In this document: in pieces, positions 8,750 to 18,241 of the stretch
Position numbering within the stretch: the first letter of the stretch is position 1
Layout of the letters: each line of letters opens with the position of its first letter
Assembly (NCBI RefSeq): GCF_001940165.2
Contig: NZ_CP135162.1
Coordinates: forward strand, 1,043,501 to 1,107,500
Length of the DNA: 64,000 nucleotides
DNA from: Roseburia sp. 831b
Lineage (GTDB): Bacteria > Bacillota > Clostridia > Lachnospirales > Lachnospiraceae
Reading direction: 5' to 3'
Made by a program: the position numbers and the translations under genes
The notes under the pieces: generated by a model
What the model saw: only the letters and a program-made list of their open reading frames with translations
Databases searched by the model: none
What the model was told of the DNA's origin: nothing

Positions 8750-9585
8750 TGGCGAAAAAGAAGCAGGAAGAGGCACCAAAAGGATCACCGGCATGGATGG
8801 CCACGTTTAGTGATTTGATGAATCTGCTTTTGTGCTTTTTCGTATTGCTGTTTTCTATGTCATCTGTTGATGCAGAGAAGTTTGCACAGGTAGTTGCATC
8901 TTTGCAGAGCAGCTTTAGCATACTGCCGTCCGGAGGCTCATCCATCGGAGAGGGACAGATGATTTCCTCTGGTGTGAGCCAGCTTGAAATGCTGGATTCT
9001 TATTATCACCAGATGGCAAATTCAGAAAGCGATACAGACTTGGAAGGAACATCTGGGAAATCAGATACTGAAACAGATGTCGCAGAAGAGTACAAACAGG
9101 AAGCTTTGAATGAATCAGAGAAGATGGCAGAACAGATTGAAGATGCTGTGAACCAATATGGAATGCAGGACCAGGTGGAAGTCGATTTTAATGCAGAATA
9201 TGTATTGCTGAATCTGGATGGAACATTATTGTTTGATTCTGGAAAATCAGAACTTAAATCGGAAGCTTATGCAATTATGGATAAGATTGGTGCAATTCTA
9301 AGCGGTTATAGCAACAACATGATTGATATTGAGGGTCATACAGATAATGTGCCAATTAGTGCGCATGCCAAATATGAGAGCAACGATGTGCTGTCAATGT
9401 ACCGTGCTTTAACGGTTGCAGATTATATCAGGAATACAACGCAGCTTGATCCGGCTCACATCAAATCTTCCGGGCGAGGAGAGTATGCTCCGATTGCGGA
9501 CAACTCAACACCGGAGGGAAGAGCGAGAAACCGTCGCGTTGAAATAAAAATATACAATTCATATAGTTCAGATTTAGGTGAATAG
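8749..9585 (+). CDS. motB: Flagellar stator protein MotB
   Basis: MotB anchors the stator to peptidoglycan and carries the ion-binding aspartate. The single membrane helix (about residues 18-38, WMATFSDLMNLLLCFFVLLF) contains Asp22, the expected ion carrier. A linker of about 100 residues leads to an OmpA-like peptidoglycan-binding domain (about 140-270) with IDIEGHTDNVPIS and NRRVEIKI. The gene overlaps the end of motA by one base. Whether protons or sodium are used cannot be decided from the sequence with confidence. Confidence 0.96.
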   Translation: MAKKKQEEAPKGSPAWMATFSDLMNLLLCFFVLLFSMSSVDAEKFAQVVASLQSSFSILPSGGSSIGEGQMISSGVSQLEMLDSYYHQMANSESDTDLEGTSGKSDTETDVAEEYKQEALNESEKMAEQIEDAVNQYGMQDQVEVDFNAEYVLLNLDGTLLFDSGKSELKSEAYAIMDKIGAILSGYSNNMIDIEGHTDNVPISAHAKYESNDVLSMYRALTVADYIRNTTQLDPAHIKSSGRGEYAPIADNSTPEGRARNRRVEIKIYNSYSSDLGE

Positions 9586-9598
9586 GAAGGTACGAGGG

Positions 9599-10120
9599 AT
9601 GAAAAAAAATCTTATTTCAGTTCTTATTTTAGCATTGGTACTTGCAAATTTGATTTTGACAGCAATTCTGATTTTTACAATTGTTCCACAGTCTAAGAAA
9701 TCAAATGAACTGATTAATCAGGTATGCAATGCAATTGATTTGGAACTCTCTAGTGGAGCAGGGGAGAATGCGAGCACAGTTCCGGTAGACGATATTAATG
9801 TTTACAATATTGCAGACAGCTTTACTGTAAACTTAAAAGAAGGAGCAGATGGAAAGAGCCATTATGTTATCTTTTCCGTTGGTCTTTCTATCAATTCAAA
9901 GAGTGAAGCTTGTTCAAAATATGGTAAGGCTGGCGAAAACCTGGCAGATAAAGAGACTATCATCAAAAATGATATTAATACCATTGTTTCAAACTACACA
10001 ATAGATGAATTTAATAACGACCAGCAGACGGTAAAAGACGCCATCTTGGCTGATATGCAAGAAATGTTTGGCTCAGATTACATTGTTGGTATTAACTTCT
10101 CAAGCGTTACAACTCAGTAG
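9599..10120 (+). CDS. fliL: Flagellar basal body protein FliL
   Basis: FliL is a single-pass inner membrane protein that rings the stator and stabilises its engaged form. The 173-residue product starts with a short basic stretch and one membrane helix (about 4-26) followed by a periplasm-side stomatin-like fold that ends in SDYIVGINFSSVTTQ. The ATG at 9599 is preferred over an overlapping GTG at 9578 because AGGAAGG (9584-9590) lies in front of it and the protein then begins with MKKNL. It follows motB directly and precedes fliM, which is usual in clostridia. Confidence 0.9.
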   Translation: MKKNLISVLILALVLANLILTAILIFTIVPQSKKSNELINQVCNAIDLELSSGAGENASTVPVDDINVYNIADSFTVNLKEGADGKSHYVIFSVGLSINSKSEACSKYGKAGENLADKETIIKNDINTIVSNYTIDEFNNDQQTVKDAILADMQEMFGSDYIVGINFSSVTTQ

Positions 10121-10155
10121 GTCAAAAACATTTTGCATTAGGTGGTGAGAAAAAG

Positions 10156-11136
10156 ATGAGCGAAGTCTTATCTCAGAATGAGATAGACAGTTTGCTGCAG
10201 GCATTGAGCAGTGGCGAGCTGGACGTAGAAGAAATGAAGGACGCAGATGAAAAACAGGTTAAAAACTATGATTTTGCTCGTCCGGCAAAGTTTTCAAAGG
10301 AACATCTGAGAACATTGGAGATTATCTTTGAACATTATGGAAGACTGCTTTCTACGAATCTTCCGGTATATTTAAGAAAAAATGTACAGGTTGATGTCAT
10401 GAACTCAGAGGCGGTTACCTATCAGGAATTCTCGAATGCATTGTCGAATCCGGTGTTGCTTGGAATTATCAACTTTGCACCGTTAAAAGGGAATGTTATT
10501 CTGGAAGTTGCTTCTAATCTGGGATATGCGATTGTCGATCGTATGCTTGGAGGAGCAGGAACTCCGCTTGAAAAGGCGAGAGATTTTTCTGAGATTGAAT
10601 TATTGATTATTGAAAGAGTTCTGACTGTATGTGTCAATTTGCTGCGGGAACCTTGGAGCAATGTAATAGATGCACATCCAAGACTGGAACGTATAGAGAC
10701 CAATTCACAGTTTGCACAGATTATTTCTCCAAGTGAGATTATTGCATTGGTGACAATCAATGTAAAAATTGGGGATGTGGAAGGACTGATGAATGTCTGC
10801 CTGCCTTATATCACACTTGAAGAGGTAATGGATAAACTGAATACAAAATATTGGTATTCGAATCTTCAGGAGAGAGATGAACAGGTATATACAGATACAA
10901 TTGAGTCTCTGATTTCTAAAGCACCAATGCCTGTAAAAGCTGTTTTGGGAAATAGTGTAATTTCCGTAAATGACTTTATCAATCTGCAGGTTGGCGATAT
11001 AATCCGACTGGATACGAAAGTGGATGATGAACTGAGTGTTTATGTTGGAAGTATTAAAAAGTTTACTGCCCTGCCGGGAGCTTCTGGCGATGACTATGCA
11101 GTAAGAATTACATCAGTAATAAGAGAGGAGCAGTAA
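10156..11136 (+). CDS. fliM: Flagellar switch protein FliM
   Basis: FliM is the middle ring of the C-ring and receives CheY-phosphate. The N-terminal peptide LSQNEIDSLLQAL is the CheY-P docking segment. The central CheC-like domain (about 45-225) carries DRMLGGAGTPLEKARDFSEI, containing the GGxG motif that contacts FliG. The C-terminal SpoA/FliN-like domain (about 245-320) contains the PMPVKAVLGNSVISVNDFIN strand pattern. The length of 326 residues is normal. It is separated from fliY by a single base. Confidence 0.97.
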   Translation: MSEVLSQNEIDSLLQALSSGELDVEEMKDADEKQVKNYDFARPAKFSKEHLRTLEIIFEHYGRLLSTNLPVYLRKNVQVDVMNSEAVTYQEFSNALSNPVLLGIINFAPLKGNVILEVASNLGYAIVDRMLGGAGTPLEKARDFSEIELLIIERVLTVCVNLLREPWSNVIDAHPRLERIETNSQFAQIISPSEIIALVTINVKIGDVEGLMNVCLPYITLEEVMDKLNTKYWYSNLQERDEQVYTDTIESLISKAPMPVKAVLGNSVISVNDFINLQVGDIIRLDTKVDDELSVYVGSIKKFTALPGASGDDYAVRITSVIREEQ

Positions 11137-11137
11137 G

Positions 11138-12283
11138 ATGGACGGAGCTTTATCACAGAATGAAATTAATGCCTTGCTAAATGATGCGGCTGGTTCTGAT
11201 GCATCTAAGAATGATGGTTCCTTGACAGAACAAGAGATAGATGCGATTGGTGAAATATCGAATATCAGCATGGGAACAGCTGCGACTACATTATTTTCAT
11301 TGGTAAACCGAAAGGTAGAGATATCAACACCGGTTGTTTCTTTTGCTACATGGGATGATGTGGTTGAGAATTATGAAAAGCCATGCGTTTTTATCAGAAT
11401 CGCATACACAGTGGGGCTTGATGGAAGCAACATTTTAGTATTAAAAGAGAATGATGTTAAAATTATCACAGATCTTATGATGGGTGGTGATGGAACAAAT
11501 ACAGATGGTGAAATTGGTGAATTACATCTGAGCGCTATCAGCGAAGCAATGAACCAGATGATGGGGTCAGCTGCAACGTCTCTCTCGTCTATGCTGAATA
11601 AGACGATTGATATCAGTCCTCCTTCAGCAGATTTGATTGATTTAACAGAGACGATTGACGAAAGCCAAATCGATGAGTTTTTATCTGGCACATTCGTAAA
11701 GATTTCGTTTAAGATGGAAATTGGAGATCTTGTCGACAGCGAGATTATGCAGTTATATCCTTTCTCATTTGCAAAGGAAATGTGCCAAAGCATTACCAAT
11801 AATATGAAAGCGGATTCAAAATCGACGGCAGAAGAAAATACGAAGAGTCAGCAGCCAAGTGCCGCTACGCAGCCACAGGTATCACAGCCGCAGATGCAAC
11901 AGCAGGCGCAGCCAATGATGAATCCGATGATGAATCAGCAGATGGGGAATCAACAGATGATGAATCAACAGTTTATGAATCAACAGCAGGTGAATGTTCA
12001 ACCAGCACAATTCCAAAGCTTTACAGGTGACCTGGGCGGTAATTTCCCGCAGGAGAACATCGATTTAATTATGGATGTACCTCTTGAGGTTACAGTGGAA
12101 TTAGGAAGAACAAGCAGATCAATTAAAGAAATCCTGGAATTTACACCAGGTACCATTATTGAATTAGATAAGATTGCAGGAGAACCGATCGATGTTCTCG
12201 TAAATGGCAAATATGTTGCAAAGGGCGAAGTTGTCGTCATTGAAGAAAGTTTCGGTATCCGAATTACCGAAATTGTGAAATAA
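11138..12283 (+). CDS. fliY: Flagellar switch phosphatase FliY (CheC-FliN fusion)
   Basis: FliY replaces FliN in many Firmicutes: it is part of the C-ring and also dephosphorylates CheY-P. Residues 1-15 (MDGALSQNEINALLND) are a FliM-like CheY-binding peptide. The CheC-like domain (about 28-215) keeps both phosphatase motifs, EISNISMG and EAMNQMMG, so both active sites look functional. The FliN/SpoA domain occupies the last 80 residues. Between them lies an unusual Gln/Met/Asn-rich linker (about 225-290) encoded by imperfect repeats of an ATGAATCARCAG unit. At 381 residues it is a complete FliY. Confidence 0.95.
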   Translation: MDGALSQNEINALLNDAAGSDASKNDGSLTEQEIDAIGEISNISMGTAATTLFSLVNRKVEISTPVVSFATWDDVVENYEKPCVFIRIAYTVGLDGSNILVLKENDVKIITDLMMGGDGTNTDGEIGELHLSAISEAMNQMMGSAATSLSSMLNKTIDISPPSADLIDLTETIDESQIDEFLSGTFVKISFKMEIGDLVDSEIMQLYPFSFAKEMCQSITNNMKADSKSTAEENTKSQQPSAATQPQVSQPQMQQQAQPMMNPMMNQQMGNQQMMNQQFMNQQQVNVQPAQFQSFTGDLGGNFPQENIDLIMDVPLEVTVELGRTSRSIKEILEFTPGTIIELDKIAGEPIDVLVNGKYVAKGEVVVIEESFGIRITEIVK

Positions 12284-12315
12284 AGAAATTTAATTAAAGG
12301 AACAGGAGAATAATT

Positions 12316-12678
12316 ATGGCAAAGAATATTTTAATTTGTGATGATGCTGCATTCATGAGAATGATGATCAAAGACATTTTGACAAAGAATGGTTACAACA
12401 TTGCAGGAGAAGCAGAAAACGGCGCAAAGGCTGTTGAAAAGTACAATGAGACAAAACCAGATTTGGTATTGATGGACATTACTATGCCAGAGATGGATGG
12501 AATCCAGGCATTAAAGAAGATTAAAGAGGCAGATCCTAACGCATGTATCATTATGTGCTCTGCAATGGGTCAGCAGGCAATGGTTATCGAGGCAATTCAG
12601 TCTGGTGCAAAAGATTTTATTGTAAAACCTTTCCAGGCAGAACGTGTATTAGAAGCTGTTAAAAAAGTAGTGGGTTAA
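12316..12678 (+). CDS. cheY: Chemotaxis response regulator CheY
   Basis: CheY carries the phosphoryl signal from CheA to FliM/FliY. The 120-residue product is a stand-alone receiver: acidic pair in LICDDAAFMR, phosphoacceptor Asp in LVLMDITMPEMDG, switch Ser in IIMCSAMGQQ and Lys in FIVKPFQ. It sits immediately after fliY, as in Bacillus, and two bases before fliO. A CAGGAGAAT site precedes the ATG. All catalytic positions are intact. Confidence 0.97.
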   Translation: MAKNILICDDAAFMRMMIKDILTKNGYNIAGEAENGAKAVEKYNETKPDLVLMDITMPEMDGIQALKKIKEADPNACIIMCSAMGQQAMVIEAIQSGAKDFIVKPFQAERVLEAVKKVVG

Positions 12679-12679
12679 T

Positions 12680-13057
12680 ATGATATTATTAAATGCCTCA
12701 GCGTTAAACAGTTTTTTACAGTTAATGGGCGCAATTGTTATTTTTGCATTTGTGCTCGTTATTACTTATTTTACGACAAAATGGATAGGAAACTATCAAC
12801 AGGTACATACGACAAACAAAAACCTGAGAGTAATTGAATCACTTCGTCTGACCAACAATAAGTTTATTCAGATTGTACAGGCAGGCGATGTGTATCTTGT
12901 TATTGCTGTTGGCAAAGAAGAAGTTCAACTTTTAACTCAATTGACAAAAGAACAATTGACAGAACTTCCTGATTTTACAAAGACACAAAATACATTATCT
13001 CAGGAGAGTTTTCAGGATATTTTAAGCAAAGTAAAGAAACATATCCCGAAAAAATAG
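12680..13057 (+). CDS. fliO: Flagellar biosynthesis protein FliO (FliZ-type)
   Basis: FliO is a small membrane protein that promotes assembly of the FliP ring of the export gate. The 125-residue product has an N-terminal membrane helix (about 13-35) and a short cytoplasmic beta-rich domain with NLRVIESLRLTNNKFIQIVQ, typical for FliO/FliZ. It begins one base after the cheY stop and is followed by fliP. The C-terminal end is a lysine-rich helix. Confidence 0.9.
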   Translation: MILLNASALNSFLQLMGAIVIFAFVLVITYFTTKWIGNYQQVHTTNKNLRVIESLRLTNNKFIQIVQAGDVYLVIAVGKEEVQLLTQLTKEQLTELPDFTKTQNTLSQESFQDILSKVKKHIPKK

Positions 13058-13067
13058 GTTGAAGTAT

Positions 13068-13967
13068 ATGATGAGTAAATGGAAAAAAACATATTGTATG
13101 TTATCATTTTGCTTTGCGATTTTCGTATTCACATTTGCTACATTTACGGTGTGTGATTTAACAACCGTATATGCAACTTCAGCCACGGATGGAACACAAG
13201 ATGCAAACGTGGGAGATACGACACAGGATGATACGTTCAATCCAGACAGCATAAGTCAGCTAGATGATACAGATACAAAAGACACCTCAACTTCAAATCA
13301 GAATGTTGATGGGTTATCAATTTCATATAACAATGATAGTGGTTCTGTTTCAAGCCCGATTAAAATTATCTTATTTTTAACCGTGATTTCTCTAGCACCT
13401 TCGATTCTGATTATGATGACATCATTTACCAGAATTATCGTGGTGCTTCATTTTGTGAGAGCAGCGCTTGGAACACAGACAACGCCACCAAACCAGATTT
13501 TGGTTGGACTTGCATTATTTTTAACATTTTTTATTATGTGGCCAACATTTACCCAGATTAATGAAACAGCGATTCAACCGCTGGATGCTGGGGAGATTAC
13601 AATGGAACAGGCTCTTGAGATAGGTCAGAAGCCAATTCGTGAGTTTATGTATGGACAGACACAGACAAAAGATTTAGAGTTGTTTGTTGATATTTCAGGC
13701 GAGACGTATGATTCTTACGATGATGTTCCAATGACAACGTTAATTCCGGCATTTATCATCAGTGAATTGCGTGCTGCGTTTATTATTGGATTTTTAATCT
13801 ATATTCCATTTATTGTAATAGACATGGTTGTGGCATCTGTCTTGATGTCAATGGGTATGATGATGCTTCCACCGACAACGATATCGCTGCCGTTTAAGAT
13901 ATTACTGTTCATTCTTGCAGATGGATGGGATCTTGTGATTGGTGGAGTGGTGAAGACATTCTATTGA
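13068..13967 (+). CDS. fliP: Flagellar export gate protein FliP with long extracellular linker
   Basis: FliP forms most of the export gate pore with FliQ and FliR. The family core is complete: SPIKIILFLTVISLAPSIL, then FTRIIVVLHFVRAALGTQ, and the C-terminal VVASVLMSMGMMMLPPTTIS region. Before the core lies a signal-peptide-like helix (about 8-33) ending near YATSA, and then an acidic Asp/Thr/Ser-rich stretch (about 37-85), giving 299 residues rather than about 245. The start is taken at ATG 13068 (a second ATG follows at 13071); a TTG at 13059 has no ribosome-binding site. FliP proteins often have a cleaved signal peptide; the acidic linker is extra. Confidence 0.94.
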   Translation: MMSKWKKTYCMLSFCFAIFVFTFATFTVCDLTTVYATSATDGTQDANVGDTTQDDTFNPDSISQLDDTDTKDTSTSNQNVDGLSISYNNDSGSVSSPIKIILFLTVISLAPSILIMMTSFTRIIVVLHFVRAALGTQTTPPNQILVGLALFLTFFIMWPTFTQINETAIQPLDAGEITMEQALEIGQKPIREFMYGQTQTKDLELFVDISGETYDSYDDVPMTTLIPAFIISELRAAFIIGFLIYIPFIVIDMVVASVLMSMGMMMLPPTTISLPFKILLFILADGWDLVIGGVVKTFY

Positions 13968-13992
13968 GAAATGAAAAACATGAGGTGATGAG

Positions 13993-14265
13993 ATGATTAC
14001 ACAGGGACAGGTATTAGATCTTGCAAGAGAGGCGATTTATACAATCATTATTTGTTCAGCGCCAATGTTAGTGATTTCCTTAGTCGTTGGTTTGATTATC
14101 AGTATTTTTCAGACGGTAACTTCCATCCAGGAACAGACATTGACCTTTGTCCCGAAGATTATTGCCGTTTTTGTTGGCATGATGATTTTTGGCTCCTGGA
14201 TTTTAAACAATTTATCTGGATATATGACCGAATTATGGTCAGATTTCAGTGTATATTTAGGCTAG
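13993..14265 (+). CDS. fliQ: Flagellar export gate protein FliQ
   Basis: FliQ is a two-helix hairpin that surrounds the FliP/FliR gate. The 90-residue product has membrane segments at about 17-40 and 53-75, and the family pattern TVTSIQEQTLTFVPKIIAVF between them. It follows fliP by 25 bases with an AGGTGATG site before the ATG at 13993, and precedes fliR by eight bases. Nothing unusual is seen. Confidence 0.96.
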   Translation: MITQGQVLDLAREAIYTIIICSAPMLVISLVVGLIISIFQTVTSIQEQTLTFVPKIIAVFVGMMIFGSWILNNLSGYMTELWSDFSVYLG

Positions 14266-14273
14266 GATAAAAT

Positions 14274-15053
14274 ATGTTTGAGTATAGTTTTTCTTTAGCT
14301 GATGTTGAAATTTTATTATTAATCATTGTGAGAATATCCTGCTTTGTGTTTGTTGCACCCTTTTTTGGTACAGCAAACTCACCGGCAAGAGTCAAAATAG
14401 GACTTTCAGTGTTTGTCTCTCTTTTAATTTATGGACTTGTAGATAAGACGGGAATTGCGTATACAGGAATTTTTGGGTATTCTATCATAGTTATCAGAGA
14501 AGGAATTACAGGGTTGCTGATTGGTTTAGCTGCAAACATATGTAATTCCATTATTTTATTTGCGGGTAATATTATTGATATGGATATTGGACTTGCGATG
14601 GCAACGGAGTTTGACCCGACCAATAATACGCAGGTTACAATTACAGGTAATTTATATCAATATTTTATATTATTACTGTTGATTGCAACGGATATGCATC
14701 ATGTGATTTTACGTGCTGCAGTAGATTCTTTTTCTTTGATTCCAATCAATGGACAGAAGTTTAACTGGGATCATCTGTTGGCATCCATGGCAACCTACAT
14801 GGGCGATATGTTCGTGATAGCATTTCGCATTATTTTACCAGTGTTTGCCTGTATCATGATTTTGAATTGTATTCTTGGTATCATGGCAAAAGTATCCCCA
14901 CAGATGAATATGTTTTCCGTAGGTATGCAGATGAAAATAATGGTGGGATTTATGGTATTATTTATCACAATCACTCTTTTGCCAAGTGTGGCAGATTTTA
15001 TATTCAAAGAGATGAAAACAATGATAGTATCTTTTGTAAAGGGAATGTATTAG
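14274..15053 (+). CDS. fliR: Flagellar export gate protein FliR
   Basis: FliR completes the FliPQR gate. The 259-residue product is highly hydrophobic with about six membrane segments and the conserved early motif RISCFVFVAPFFGTANSPAR and the later REGITGLLIGLAAN. It begins eight bases after fliQ and ends one base before the TTG start of flhB, so the three gate genes and flhB are likely translated together. Length is normal. Confidence 0.96.
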   Translation: MFEYSFSLADVEILLLIIVRISCFVFVAPFFGTANSPARVKIGLSVFVSLLIYGLVDKTGIAYTGIFGYSIIVIREGITGLLIGLAANICNSIILFAGNIIDMDIGLAMATEFDPTNNTQVTITGNLYQYFILLLLIATDMHHVILRAAVDSFSLIPINGQKFNWDHLLASMATYMGDMFVIAFRIILPVFACIMILNCILGIMAKVSPQMNMFSVGMQMKIMVGFMVLFITITLLPSVADFIFKEMKTMIVSFVKGMY

Positions 15054-15054
15054 C

Positions 15055-16188
15055 TTGAAACCAAATGAGGAATATAACCTGGAATTAGAATACAATTTGC
15101 AGTGGTTTGCAAAAGATGGCGATGGTGGGGAAAAAACAGAACCAGCTACTGCAAAAAAGTTAAAAGAAGCAAGAGACGATGGAAAGGTTGCAAAAAGTAG
15201 AGAGCTGAATTCAGCATTAGATTTAATTGTATTATTTTTGGTGCTAAAAATTTTTGTTTCTTATGTTGGAAACAATCTGATCAGTGTTTTTACTTATGTA
15301 TATAAAATGATTCCGGATTTTCTGAAAAATAATTTGGCAGAGTTAAATTCAAAGTCGATTGTTTCGTTATTCAATGTTATTTTTGGAATCAGTGCAAAAA
15401 TAGTATTACCTTTTTTTGCGTTTGGATTTATTATCGCAATTTTGGCGAATATTGTGCAGGTTGGCTGGAAGGTAACCACAAAGCCGCTGCAGCCGAAAGC
15501 AGACAAATTTAATCCAATCAATGGATTTAAAAGGATGTTTTCGAAAGATTCCTTGTTTGAACTTTTAAAATCAATTGCGAAAATTCTGGTAATCATTTAT
15601 GTGGCATATACTTCAATCAAGGATAAAGCAGATAATATTTTTCTGTTATATGACATTCCTTTGATGCAGGCAGTCATATTATGTGGTACAATTATTATAG
15701 ATGCTGGATTTAAAATCAGTATGGTTTATCTTGTGATAGGTCTTTTGGATTTTGCCTATCAGAAACACAAATTTAACGAAGAGATGAAGATGACCAAACA
15801 GGAAGTAAAGGATGAGTATAAGAATACAGAAGGTAATCCTGAGATTAAGGGTCGTCAGAAACAAAGAATGAGGGAAGCATCACAACGGCGAATGATGCAG
15901 GATGTTCCAAAAGCGGATGTCGTTATTACAAACCCGACGCATCTTGCAGTCGCTATCAAATATGATGCTGAGACTTCAAAAGCACCTGTTGTGTTAGCAA
16001 AAGGTGAAGATTATGTGGCAATGAAAATTCGTGAGGCCGCAAAAGAAAATCAGATTGAAATTGTAGAGAATAAGCCGTTGGCACGTATGCTATACGCTAA
16101 TGTCGAGATAGGACAGGAGATTCCACCGGAACTGTATCAGGCGGTAGCAGAAGTGCTCGCAATGGTCTACAATATGAAAAATCATTAG
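15055..16188 (+). CDS. flhB: Flagellar export switch protein FlhB
   Basis: FlhB sets export specificity: self-cleavage of its cytoplasmic domain lets FliK switch the gate to filament proteins. The start is TTG at 15055, one base after fliR. The 377-residue product has a soluble N-terminal stretch with YNLQWFAKDGDGGEKTEPAT, four membrane helices (about 45-225), and the autocleavage motif NPTH at about residues 293-296 followed by LAVAIKYD. The last residues form the usual C-terminal cleavage product. The LQWFA motif is common in clostridial FlhB. Confidence 0.96.
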   Translation: MKPNEEYNLELEYNLQWFAKDGDGGEKTEPATAKKLKEARDDGKVAKSRELNSALDLIVLFLVLKIFVSYVGNNLISVFTYVYKMIPDFLKNNLAELNSKSIVSLFNVIFGISAKIVLPFFAFGFIIAILANIVQVGWKVTTKPLQPKADKFNPINGFKRMFSKDSLFELLKSIAKILVIIYVAYTSIKDKADNIFLLYDIPLMQAVILCGTIIIDAGFKISMVYLVIGLLDFAYQKHKFNEEMKMTKQEVKDEYKNTEGNPEIKGRQKQRMREASQRRMMQDVPKADVVITNPTHLAVAIKYDAETSKAPVVLAKGEDYVAMKIREAAKENQIEIVENKPLARMLYANVEIGQEIPPELYQAVAEVLAMVYNMKNH

Positions 16189-16207
16189 AAACTAAGGAGG
16201 ACAGGGC

Positions 16208-18241
16208 ATGAAAAAGACAGATATCGGTATTGCATTATATTTACTTGCCGCAGTAATATTCTTTATCGTCCCGATTAGTTCTACACTGCTCGATGTGATG
16301 TTAGCGGTTAACATTTCGTTTGCGTTAATCATTTTGTTTAATACGTTGTTTGTAAAAGAAGTGTTGGATATGTCATTTTTTCCGACATTGCTGTTATTTA
16401 CAACGATTTTTCGTATTTCTTTAAATGTTTCATCTACACGTTTGATTCTTTTAACCGGAAATCCTGGTAACGTTGTAGAGACATTCGGTAATTTCGTTGG
16501 TGGCGGTAACCTTGTGGTTGGTGTTATCGTTTTTATCATTCTTGTAATTATCCAGTTTGTAGTAATCAATAAAGGTTCTGAGCGAGTTGCTGAGGTAACA
16601 GCACGTTTTACCTTGGATGCAATGCCTGGTAAACAGATGGCAATCGATGCGGATTTGAATACCGGTGCAATTACAGATAAAGAGGCCAGAGAGCGAAGAA
16701 ATAAGATTCAGGAAGAATCCGCATTCTTTGGTTCTATGGATGGTGCAACAAAATACGTAAAAGGTGATGCTGCGGCTGGTCTGATTATTACATTTATCAA
16801 CCTCATCGGAGGAACTGCGATGGGAATGATAAACCAGGGATTGGGATTTCAGGATGCCATTGCGCAGTATGGTATTCTTACAATTGGTGATGGTCTTTGT
16901 TCTCAGATCCCATCTCTTTTAATTTCTCTTTCCACTGGTATTTTAGTAACGAAAGCATCGAAAGAAGCAGACTTTAGTTCTGTTTTGATTAAGCAGCTGT
17001 TCGGAATTCCGAAAGTACTTTATTTGGTTGGTGCAACTTTGATTTTCCTTGGAATTGCAACACCATTAAAATGGTATCTGTTTGTGGCACTTGGTCTGGT
17101 ATTCCTTGTTTGTGGCAAGCAGGTTGCAAAGACCATCAGTATTGAAAGCATTGAGGAAGAGGTTGAGACAGCAGAGACAGAGGCAGAAGAAATCCGTAAA
17201 CCGGAAAATGTTGTCTCCCTGCTACAGGTTGACCCGATTGAGTTAGAGTTTGGTTATGGTATCATTCCACTTGCAGACGTCAATCAGGGTGGTGATTTGT
17301 TAGACCGAGTTGTCATGATTCGAAGACAGATTGCGCTGGAATTAGGTACCGTTGTTCCGATTATCCGTTTAAGAGATAATATTCAGTTGAATCCAAATCA
17401 GTATATTATCAAGATAAAAGGAATTCAGGTGACAGAGGGTGAAATCCTGTTTGACCACTATATGGCAATGAACCCTGGGTATGTGGAAGAAGAGATTACA
17501 GGTATTCCGACTTATGAACCATCGTTCCATCTGCCTGCAATCTGGATTACAGAAGGCCAGAGAGAGAGAGCAGAAAGTCTTGGATATACAGTTGTGGATC
17601 CACCGTCTATTATTGCAACGCATCTGACGGAGGTAATACGTTCTCATATTGATGAACTTCTGACAAGACAGGATGTACAGAATCTTGTAAATAATCTGAA
17701 AGAGAATAACCCGGCACTTGTGGATGAACTGACACCAAAACTTCTTGGTTTAGGAGAAATCCAGAAAGTATTGCAGAATCTTTTAAGAGAAGGTATCTCA
17801 ATCCGGGATTTGCTTACTATTTTTGAAACGTTGGCGGATCATGCGGCGACAACGAGAGACACTGATGTTTTGACAGAATATGTGCGACAGGGCTTAAAGA
17901 GAGCAATTTCAAATAAATACTTCCCGGCGAATGAGACTACAAGCGTAGTTACACTTGATCCAAAAGTGGAACAGGAAATCATGGCGTCTGTAAAACAGAC
18001 GGAGCAGGGAGCATATCTGACCTTAGATCCGGAGAGGACAAAGGCGATTATGGCATCGGTTGAGACAGAAATTTCCAAGCTGGAAAATATGGGCAAGAGT
18101 GCCATTGTGATTACTTCGCCAATTGTACGAATGTACTTTAAAAAGCTGACAGAAGATTATTTCAAGGATTTAATCGTGGTATCATACAATGAAGTTGACT
18201 CAAATATAGAATTACAATCAGTGGGGATGGTGACAGCATAA
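16208..18241 (+). CDS. flhA: Flagellar export gate protein FlhA
   Basis: FlhA forms the nonameric ring that couples ion flow to export and docks chaperone-substrate complexes. The 677-residue product has about eight N-terminal membrane helices, the FHIPEP signature region (FTLDAMPGKQMAIDADLNTG then DKEARERR at about 135-165) and a C-terminal cytoplasmic domain from about residue 330. The start at 16208 follows AAGGAGGAC. The stop is directly followed by the flhF ATG with no spacer. All hallmarks are intact. Confidence 0.97.
   Translation: MKKTDIGIALYLLAAVIFFIVPISSTLLDVMLAVNISFALIILFNTLFVKEVLDMSFFPTLLLFTTIFRISLNVSSTRLILLTGNPGNVVETFGNFVGGGNLVVGVIVFIILVIIQFVVINKGSERVAEVTARFTLDAMPGKQMAIDADLNTGAITDKEARERRNKIQEESAFFGSMDGATKYVKGDAAAGLIITFINLIGGTAMGMINQGLGFQDAIAQYGILTIGDGLCSQIPSLLISLSTGILVTKASKEADFSSVLIKQLFGIPKVLYLVGATLIFLGIATPLKWYLFVALGLVFLVCGKQVAKTISIESIEEEVETAETEAEEIRKPENVVSLLQVDPIELEFGYGIIPLADVNQGGDLLDRVVMIRRQIALELGTVVPIIRLRDNIQLNPNQYIIKIKGIQVTEGEILFDHYMAMNPGYVEEEITGIPTYEPSFHLPAIWITEGQRERAESLGYTVVDPPSIIATHLTEVIRSHIDELLTRQDVQNLVNNLKENNPALVDELTPKLLGLGEIQKVLQNLLREGISIRDLLTIFETLADHAATTRDTDVLTEYVRQGLKRAISNKYFPANETTSVVTLDPKVEQEIMASVKQTEQGAYLTLDPERTKAIMASVETEISKLENMGKSAIVITSPIVRMYFKKLTEDYFKDLIVVSYNEVDSNIELQSVGMVTA

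Noticed and set aside
11890..11995. Short repeats as a CRISPR-like array
   Set aside because: They are in-frame repeats inside fliY without unique spacers.
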